DNA of 64,000 bases, from positions 1 through 64,000 of the forward strand of contig JAPTJF010000183.1 in NCBI GenBank assembly GCA_029339195.1, in the 5' to 3' direction. A program made the translations under genes and the position numbers. The DNA is from Micractinium sp. NFX-FRZ (lineage: Eukaryota; Chlorophyta; Trebouxiophyceae; Chlorellales; Chlorellaceae). Below, in pieces: positions 56,305 through 64,000 of the stretch. The stretch's first letter is position 1. Every line of letters begins with the position of its first letter. The notes under the pieces were generated by a model, which had not been told where the DNA came from, made no database searches, and worked only from the letters and a program-made list of their open reading frames with translations.

Positions 56305-58773
56305 ATGGCGCAATCGCAGACTGGCGCCTGTATCAACGACCTGCCAAGAGATGTGCTTGGCATGGTGCTCGCGGCGGTGGGTCGGCACCACGGGTAAGCG
56401 GCGTGTGTCTCTCGGGGCGGCGGCGGCGGCTGCGGGCTGGCGGCGGGTCCACCAGGTGCCGATCCGAAGAGGCCCGCAAGCCCGCACCTCGGGGCATGCC
56501 TGTTGTTTTGCCTAGCTATCTATCGTGAGGGGTTGCACTGGTGCTGCAACAATGTGTTCCTGGCTCTGCAGGCAACACAAGCCTGCCATGCAACAGGCAC
56601 ACACAAGTGACCCATGCGCCATTCTTGCCCACTTGCTGCCGCTCGTGCGCAGGCATGCAATCGTCAGCGTGTGCCGCCGCTGGCGGGAGGTGTATGACCG
56701 GTGGAGCTTCTTCCAGCTGCCTCAATATACGTCGTCTGGCGAGCAGGATGTAGAAGCCAGCCTGGAACAGCTGGGTCGCGTGGGCCACCTGGTTGAAGCT
56801 TTTGCCATTTCCATCGAGGGTTTCTACTATGAAGTGGAAGAGGCAGAGCAGCGGCGGGCAGAGCGGCAGGCGCCACTCGCGCATTATGAGCACCGCCGGC
56901 TGCCGCTAGCGCAGCTGGAGGGGAAGGTGTGCGGCGCCCTGGCGCTGCTGCACCCGCCTGCCCTCGAGCAGCTGCGCCTGCTGGATGTTTCCAGCCTGCC
57001 AGAGGCTGCGGCGGCCACGCTGGCCCGCCTCACCCGCGTCACCCAGCTGGAGCTGACAGGCTGCATGCGGCCGTGGTACACCCGCTGGCTTCGGGAGCAC
57101 CGGGGGCAGGGCCCGCCGCCGCTGCCCGCGCTGGGGCCAGCCGTGGCCAGCCTGCCGGCGCTGCGCCACATCAGCGGCAACGAGCTGCCCAGTGAATGGG
57201 CCAACGAGCTGCTGGCAGCCGCGTGCCACCTGCGCTGCCTCACCCACCTGGACCTGCACGTATACGACCTGAGGGTGGAGCCAGTCCGAGCCCTCACTCA
57301 GCTCACCACCCTGCACACCCTCCAGCTCAGCTGCTACGGCTGCGGCACGGAGCAGCCTGGCGGCGACCCGGCCGCGGCAGGGCTGCCCGCCCCGGCAGAC
57401 TTTCGTGACCTGCAGAGCTTTTCGTACCTGGTGTACTCCTCGGAGCCGTACTACACCAACGAGCCTCCGGACCTCACGCTTCAGGTGACTGCTGCACTCC
57501 CTCGCCAGCGCTGCTTGTCTATTGAGCTTTCCTTGTGCACGCGCCGCTGCCGCTGGTGCCTGTACGTCTCCTGCCTGTGCGGCCGGCCTGCCCAGCGCAG
57601 GAGGGGGGGCAGAGTGCGGTGGCAGCGCAGTTGAAGGCCCGCAGCACACGCCGGCTGGCAGCCTCGCTCCTAGCGCTAGGAGCTAGCTGCCATGTTTGTT
57701 TGTCCCCGTTGCCTCCTTGGCACGCACGGCACGGCTCCTAATCGTCATGCACGATGCTGGCCCTCCTCCACTCCTTGCTACACAGGTGGCTGGCATCACG
57801 CTGCAGAGCTGCAAGTACGAGCCGGGCAGCGGCACCCTGGAGCTCAGCGGCGTGAAGGGCGCAGCCCCGCTGCGACCGCTGCTGGAATGCATGCTGCCAC
57901 CTGGCACCAACTCGCTGGCAACGCTCGAGCTGTACTCCTGCCACGTGGCATGCCCGCCGGGCTGCAGCGCTGCCCCCATGGGCCAGCTGGCCTCGCTGAG
58001 GACGCTGCGGCTGATCGACTGCACATGCCCTGAGGGTGGCATGCCCGCCGTGCTCGAGGCGCTGCTGCAGCAGGCTCCTGTGCTGGAAGATCTCTACTAC
58101 CACTGCCCCAGAGGCACGCAAGGCGACCCCCCAAACATGGTCCCAGCGTGCCTGGCTGGCTGCACCGGCCTCACCTCGCTCTCGCTGGGCAGCGTTCCGG
58201 AGCTGGCGCCGGGGCGGTACTTAGAAGGTGGGCTGCCATGCGTGCTGTGGTCATGCTTTGGTGAAGGGAAGGGGGCGGGCACTTGGCAACGGCCATCTTA
58301 TGCAAATGCAAATGCAAATGGGTGGGCACTCGTGTGGCGGGCAGGCAGGTGCTCACAAGGGCAAGCAAGGTGGTTGGGCATGGCTGTTGACGCCATCCCA
58401 GGGGGCTGCATTCAAGCAAGTGCAAGCGCAGCTGTGCACCCCGCCCCACCCCGCAGGCCTGCGCTCACTTTACCTCAGTGAGTGTGGCATCCGGCGCCTG
58501 CCTCCAGCATTGGCCTTGGCCACCGCACTCACCAGCTTACGCCTTGCTTACAACTCCGACCTGGTCCTGACGATTGACGACATCAATGCCACCCTGGCCC
58601 GCCTGCCGCTCCTGCGCTCACTACGCCTGAAGGGCATTCGGCCGCTGCGCCCCGACGTCGCGCTGTGCCTGTTGGACAGCTTGCCGGCCGCAACTGACGT
58701 GGAGCTGTCGGAAGCATCAGAGGTGGACTCCTCGGAGGAGGCGGGCTGCTGCCCCAGCTGCGTCGTGCAGTAA
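56305..58773 (+). CDS. F-box and leucine-rich-repeat protein
   Basis: Probable substrate adaptor of an SCF ubiquitin ligase. Four exons (56305-56393, 56653-57484, 57786-58227, 58457-58773) give 1680 nt, 559 residues. The F-box at residues about 10-50 is split by intron 1: INDLPRDVLGMVLAAVGRHH, then AIVSVCRRWREVYDRWSFFQ. The rest is a leucine-rich-repeat array with units such as LEQLRLLDVSSLP, VTQLELTGCMRPW, LTHLDLHVYDLR, LHTLQLSCYGCG, LATLELYSCHVA, LRTLRLIDCTCP, LTSLSLGSVPEL, LRSLYLSECGIRRLP and LRSLRLKGIRPLRP. A cysteine-containing acidic tail closes the protein. The target is unknown; large families of such proteins exist in green algae. Confidence 0.8.
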
Positions 58774-59786
58774 ATGTGCACCAGAATACGATGTCTACTT
58801 TCATTCGTATTTCTTACATGTGGCACCAACCTGGCATGTCTTTCCCATTCATCACGCACGTGCAAGCCTTTGCTTGCAAGTATTATGCCCATCTCAAGTT
58901 TGGTCAGCCTGTGATCATCTTGCAAACTGCCCGCGTGGGGCTTTTCTACCAATGATGGCACCGCCCTGTAGCCTGGTATGCAGTAATGACATTTTCGACG
59001 CACAGCAGATGTAGTTGGCGTAGAATGGAAGAAGGGTGCAGGGGTCGGGGCAGGAAGCGCTGGCGCGGGCACTTGGGCAGGCAGGCGCCTGTGGCAAGCT
59101 TGGTGCCAGTGGTGTTGGTGGTGCTCCTGGCTGGCAGCTCAAAGGTCCCTTCCATGCAGTCTGGGGTGGTGCTTCCCCTGAAATAAGGCCCACGAGACAA
59201 TATGTGGGCATGGCAATGCCTCCAACACAACATGCGTGTGCAGAGGATGAAGCCTGCAGCCCCAGAGCAGGCAGGCGGCAGCAGGCGGCTCCGGCCGCTT
59301 CGCCGCCACGTCAGCATCCAATCGTCCCTGGAGCAAGGTGCCCTCCCGCATCATCCCCCTGCTCCGCTGATGAAAAAGAAAAGGAGACTCTCGTGTGGTC
59401 ATCTGACCTCTGGAGGTTGTCGCTCTGAGCTCTGACACGCTGACTCGGTGATAAAGTCCCGTGCCCCGAAGGCTCCATACGCTCCTGATTGGGTGTGTAG
59501 ACTTGAAAACGCCGCCTTGGAGTAAACACCTGTCGCTGGCGGCGCCCCCGGCACCCTCGACCTCGTCTGCGGCAACCCAGGTGCGCTGAGAGCGGCTCAA
59601 ACGGCCTTACAGACTGCAGGCTGGAAGCGGAACGGCGCCGAAACCGCGCGAAGGGACGTAGGTCCCCACCTCTGGCTGGAAACCGGCGGGCGGCCGCGGC
59701 GGGCGGCTGTGCTTCTGTGCGCTTTTGGCTGTCTGCAAGCAGGCCCCGTTTGCTCCTGCAGGCCACAGCTTACCATCGTCAACAAT
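58774..59786. other. Intergenic stretch, F-box LRR to Q/A-rich PB1 gene
   Basis: 3' region of the F-box gene and promoter plus 5' untranslated region of the next gene. No gene or clear poly(A) signal is recognised. Confidence 0.5.
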
Positions 59787-59812
59787 ATGGACCCAGCTCT
59801 CGCAGCTCAACT

Positions 59813-59845
<33 letters not shown>

Positions 59846-62800
59846 CCCGCCTGCGCCGCTCACCCCGGGCGTCGCGCCGCCGCTGGCACTGCCGCCAACC
59901 CAGCCGCCCCTGCTCGCCCCGCAGCTCCCCACGCTGCTCAACCCGCAGCTCCAAGGGGCGGCACCAACAGCCGTGCTCCTACCGACTGGGCCGTCAGCGC
60001 CCACAGCAGCGCCCGCAGCAGGGCTGGCAGCGACCTTTGCCACCCCCGCCCTGGCAGCCGCCCTGCCAGCAGCCGCCCTGCCAGCGGCTGTCGTGCCACC
60101 GCTGGTTGCCGCTGTGCCGCCCCAGGCGCAGCTCCTGGCCAGCACACCCCCGGCGCCAGCACAGGCGATGCCCGCCCCGCCACCAGAAGTGGGCTCTCTG
60201 GGTGCACGCCCAGCGGCTGGCGGCGGCAGCGGCAGCAGCCAGATTGCGGCAGGAGTGGCAGCAGCGGCAGGACCCCCGCAGGCGCTCCTGGCCACTGCAG
60301 GCACCAGCGGCTCACCCTACCCGGCTGGCCTGCCTCCCCAGCAGGCAGCACAGCTGCCTGTGGGTGTCACGCTGGTAGGCAGCCCTCCAGGCATGCCTCT
60401 CTCACCCTCCTCCTTCCTCGTGCACCCAGCCGGCGCGGCAGCTGCAACCTCGGCAGCGGCTGCCCTGGCGGCAGCGCCAGCCCAGGCGGCGCCAGCCCAG
60501 GCAGCTGCCACCCAGCTTCCCCTTGCTCTGCCCACCGTTGCATCCGGCCTGCGGGCCAGGCCGGCCGGCCAGCTGGCTGCCGTGCCAGAGCTGTCACCCT
60601 ATAGCGTGCCTGCCGCGGCCCTGGGAGCAGCCGACGGACAGCCCGGGATGCCGGCGGCGCCAGGGTTGCTGCCAGCCTCTGCAACGGGCGCGCCGACAGC
60701 GGGGCAACAGCGGTGCAGCCCAGCCCTGCAAGGCACGGCACCACAGGGAGGGAGCACCGGCATCTCTGGTGGTAGCAGCCGGCTGAGCATCTCCGGTGGT
60801 GGCGGCTCGCCCTCTGCCGCCGGCCTGGCTGCGCAGCAGCAGCAGCAGCAGCAGCAGGCAGCGGCAGCCGCGGCTCTGTTGGCGGCACAGGGGCAGGCGG
60901 CGCAGCAGCAGGTGGTGCAGCAGCAGCAGGCGGCGCAGCTGCAGGCGGCACAGCAGCAGGTGGCAGCGCAGCTGCAGGCGGCACAGCAGCAGGTGGCGGC
61001 GGCGCAGCTGCAGGCTTCACAGCAGCAGGTGGCGGCGGCGCAGCAAGCCTCACAGCTGCAGGCAGCGCAGGTGCAGGCAGGCCAGCTTCAGGCCGCACTG
61101 GTGCAGCAGGCAGTGCAGCAGCAGGCTGCGCAGCAGCAGGCAGCAGTGGCGGCGGCTGCGGCGGCGGCGCAGCAGCAGCAGCAGGTGCAGCAGCAGGTGG
61201 CAGCTCAACAGCAGGCAGCACAGTTGCAGGCAGCGCAGTTGCAGGCAGCGCAGATGCAGCCAACCGCAGGTATGGGCACAAGAGCTGCACCACCGGGGGG
61301 CTTCTACAGATGGCAGCTGCAACACTTCCTGCGCCCCCAGCCTGGTGGCAAGTAGCGCCCTGCTTGCGTGGGGTAGTGGGGAGCGTGGGTGGCGGGGCTG
61401 GGAAGGGCTAGCTAACCCTGCCTGTGGCATGCGCCAACCAGCCCAGCTGCCCTGCCTGGGTATTTGAGTGTGCAGCGCGGACGCGTTCCAGACTGCAATC
61501 TGCAGCTCACGTCAAGCCCAGCCCCCTTCACGATACCCCTTCGTGCCTTCACCGCTTGCCTGGCGCTGCAGGAGCGCCGGCGGGTGTCCTGTCAGCCGGC
61601 GGTTTTGGGTCGGCAGAAGGCGCTCTGCCCACATCTTCGGCTGGCGCCAGTCCCTCTAAAATGTCCCAGCTCGCCGCAGCAGCACAGCAGTTTGCAGACC
61701 AGAAGACGGCGAGGAGGCAGGTGGCAGCGGGGGCGGCGGAGCAGGCCTCGGCGGCTCTTCTGCAGGCGTCAGATGAGGCGGCAGGAGCTCAGCAGTTTGC
61801 TCACCAACTGGCAGCAGCAGCCACCGCCAACCTGCCTGGCGGCGGCGCCGGCCTGGTGCTGAGCGGCGGCTCGGCAGTTTCCGTGCCTCCTGGGGCTTCC
61901 AGGAGCAGCAGAGCCAGCGGGGATTCCTCCGCCGGAAGCACGCCGCGCACAGCAGCAGTCGCTGCGGTGCAGGACGCGGCTGCGGGGCAGCTGGCCCAGG
62001 CGGCGGCCGCCTCCCGGCAGGTGGCGGAGCAGAAGAAGGTTGAGCAGCAGGTGGCGATTGCCGCATACCAGGACGCCGCCAGCCAGGCAGCAACAGCGAC
62101 GGATGCTGCGACGGCCAGCAGGGCGGTGGCGGCAGCGCAGGGCGCCGCCGCCGCCTTTTCGGCGGCAGCCTCAGAGGCGGCGGCCGCCCAGGAGAGGAGC
62201 AGCCGTCTGGAGCAAGCCGCCACGGCCACCGCCTCTGCCACGGTGGTACCAAGCCAGGCAGCCTCTCAGCTGGCAGAGGCTGCAGCAGCGACAAAGCAGG
62301 TGGCTGTGCAGAAGCAGGCAGAGCAGCAGGCCGCCGCCGCTGCCTACCAGGCTGCGGCCGCACAGGCGGCCACGGCGACGGATGCCCAGACTGCCGGCAG
62401 GGCCATGGCGGCAGCTCAGCAGGCAGCCGAAGCCTACTCAGCCGCCACCTCTCAGGCTGTTGCGGCGCAGGCAGCAAGCAGTGAGTTCCAGCAGCAGGCG
62501 GCAGCCGCCTGTGTGGCGGATGCCATCCACTCCCTCCCGCCCGCCGCCGCCCCCAGCGGCCCCGCAGCCCTGCCGCTACCCCTGGCGCCCGCGCCCCCGC
62601 CGCCCCCGCCGCCGGTGGCAGCCAGCGCGGCCGCAGCACATCTGGCGGGTGCGGCCGCTGCTGCCAGCCAGGTGCATGCGCAGAAGAGCGCTGAGCAGCA
62701 GGCAGCCGCTGCCGCGTACCACGCAGCTGCCAGCCAGATGGCGACTGCTACAAATGTGGTGGAGCAGGCACATGCCACCGCCGTGGCGCAGAAGGCCGCA

Positions 62801-64000
62801 GATGCCTACACAGCCGCTGCCAACGAGGCAGCGCAAGCAGCCACCGTTGCCACGCAGCTGCAGAATGCAGCAGCGGCAGCGGCGGCCGTGCCCACCGCCG
62901 TGGCGGTGCCTGCCTCAGCCCCTCTTGCTGCCTCCATTGCAGCAGGCATGCTGCTGCCCACGGCGGGCACAGTTGCCTCCGGCGCTGTGCATCCATCCAT
63001 GCTCGGCTTGGCGGCGGCCCCTGTGCCAGCCATCAGCCCGCCTGCTGTGCCGGCAGTAGGGTTTGGCACGGGGACCGCGGCCCTGATGGCTGGCACAGCA
63101 AGCACAGCAGGCACAGCAGGCACAGCAGGGGCACACTACCCGGCGCCTCATGCGGCCTACCACGGCGCACTGGCGGGCAGCGGCGGCGGGTCAGCTGCCA
63201 GCGGACAGGCCCACTCCACCAGCACCGTCTCCTCTGCTGCGCTGGCGCCCTCGGCGACCGCAGCGGGGGCAGCGGCAGCGGCAGCGGCGGCAGCAGGCCT
63301 GGCTGGCATGTCAGCCGTTGCAGCCCCGCATGCCTTCTCCTCGCCTGCCTACCACGCCGCCATGGCAGGGGCCGCAGCAGCCTTGGGGTCAGGGCTGCCA
63401 CCTGCCCTGCCGGCCGCACAATGGGCCGGCCTGCCCCTGGCCGCTGCCCAGCAGGCCCAGCAGGCCCAGCAGGCGATGCAGTTGCAGATGGGCCTTTCCA
63501 GCAGGGGAAGCTCAGCAGGCACCCCGCCTCCCGGGAGCAGTGCTGCGGCCGCCGCTGCTGTTCGCACCCTGCAGAGCCACGCCACGTCTGCCTACCAGAG
63601 CGTGTCTGCCTGGTCGCGTGACGCAGCAGGCGTGGCACGCACGGTGGGTTGCCTTGGAAGGGGCTTCGGGAGGGGGCCTCAGCATGCGCTGCCCTGCCAG
63701 GCTGGGCCATGTGTCACTTGACGCTTGCGACCCTACCACGTCTAGCACTGGCTTGATCGGCATGCGGCGTCGGTCCCCCTGTCCCCTCGCTCTCGCCCCC
63801 CCCGGGCCGTGTTGCTGGCTCCCAAAGCCGCTGCCCTGCACAGATCAGACTGGCTTTGAGGGAATCAAATCACTCGCCGACATGTCGGTCTTGCCGGGTG
63901 CCCCTGTGCCTCTCTCCTCCCTCCCTCTTTCCAGGTCAAGGTGGTGTGCAGCAGCGGCGGCAGCTTTGCCAAGCTGTCCTCCAGCGGGGCACTGGAGTAT
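59787..64000 (+). CDS. Q/A-rich protein with PB1 domain, cut by window edge
   Basis: Three exons seen: 59787-61269, 61572-63643 and 63935 to the edge. At least 1207 residues are coded. Residues 1-494 are Pro/Ala/Gln-rich, with a long Gln run near the start and dense QLQAAQQQVAA-type repeats at about 370-480. Residues 495-1185 are Ala-rich helical sequence with three related blocks of about 60 residues (near 62018, 62294 and 62668), each of the form QKxxEQQxAxAAYxxAAxQxATAT. The last visible exon reads VKVVCSSGGSFAKLSSSGAL then EY, which matches the first strand pair of a PB1 domain as in plant PB1 proteins. PB1 domains make head-to-tail contacts. A kinase or other domain may follow beyond the edge. 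The start is the first ATG of the frame; upstream codons in frame start only with GTG. Confidence 0.65.
59813..59844. repeat. CAG triplet repeat coding for poly-glutamine
   Basis: About ten CAG triplets near the start of the Q/A-rich PB1 gene. Similar CAG runs occur in exon 17 of the GON4-like gene, near 24366, 24720 and 25780. Confidence 0.9.

Overview
The window looks like nuclear DNA of a coccoid green alga of the Chlorella/Micractinium type (Trebouxiophyceae). This is inferred from very high GC, dense short introns with GTGAG/GTGCG donors and CTGCAG acceptors, CAG- and GCC-rich coding low complexity, TGTAA-type poly(A) signals, and plastid-targeted proteins. There are no operons, rRNA or tRNA genes, CRISPR arrays or transposase genes that I can support. 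I rebuilt fifteen split genes from splice sites and reading phase. The fourteen complete models each sum to a multiple of three with one stop, which is the main internal check. The fifteenth runs off the right edge.

Layout, left to right. 0.7-11.4 kb (-): a 24-exon SulP anion-transporter-like protein with STAS and cyclic-nucleotide-binding-like domains. 12.7-13.9 kb (-): a small coiled-coil protein with 11-residue repeats. 14-16.4 kb: no confident gene, but one copy of a dispersed repeat. 16.5-26.5 kb (+): an 18-exon GON4-like Myb/SANT protein of 1720 residues. 26.8-28.8 kb (-): a four-helix membrane protein. 29.3-30.6 kb (-): a flavin-reductase-like plastid protein. 31.7-36.0 kb (+): HMG-CoA synthase. 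37.5-39.5 kb (-): a thylakoid-lumen FKBP. 40.0-42.7 kb (-): a KDEL-receptor-like (ERD2 family) protein. 43.5-45.2 kb (-): an mTERF-like organelle protein. 45.9-46.9 kb (+): an ARFRP1-type small GTPase. 47.5-50.2 kb (-): an acidic protein with a CxCxxC motif. 51.6-53.0 kb (+) and 54.6-55.7 kb (-): two small secreted proteins of unknown role. 56.3-58.8 kb (+): an F-box/leucine-rich-repeat protein. 59.8 kb to the edge (+): a Q/A-rich protein opening into a PB1 domain.

The genes do not form one pathway. Loose themes are Golgi/ER traffic (KDEL receptor, ARFRP1), plastid or organelle proteins (FKBP, flavin reductase-like, mTERF-like) and nuclear regulators (GON4-like, PB1 protein, perhaps the acidic protein).

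The most unusual signal is structural. At least nine introns in four genes hold decayed tandem copies of a neighbouring exon edge, each copy spanning the splice junction itself. The same genes also use GC-AG introns: 5 of 96 inferred introns. Together these suggest that introns here grow, or are born, by short local duplications across splice sites, leaving spare splice sites behind.
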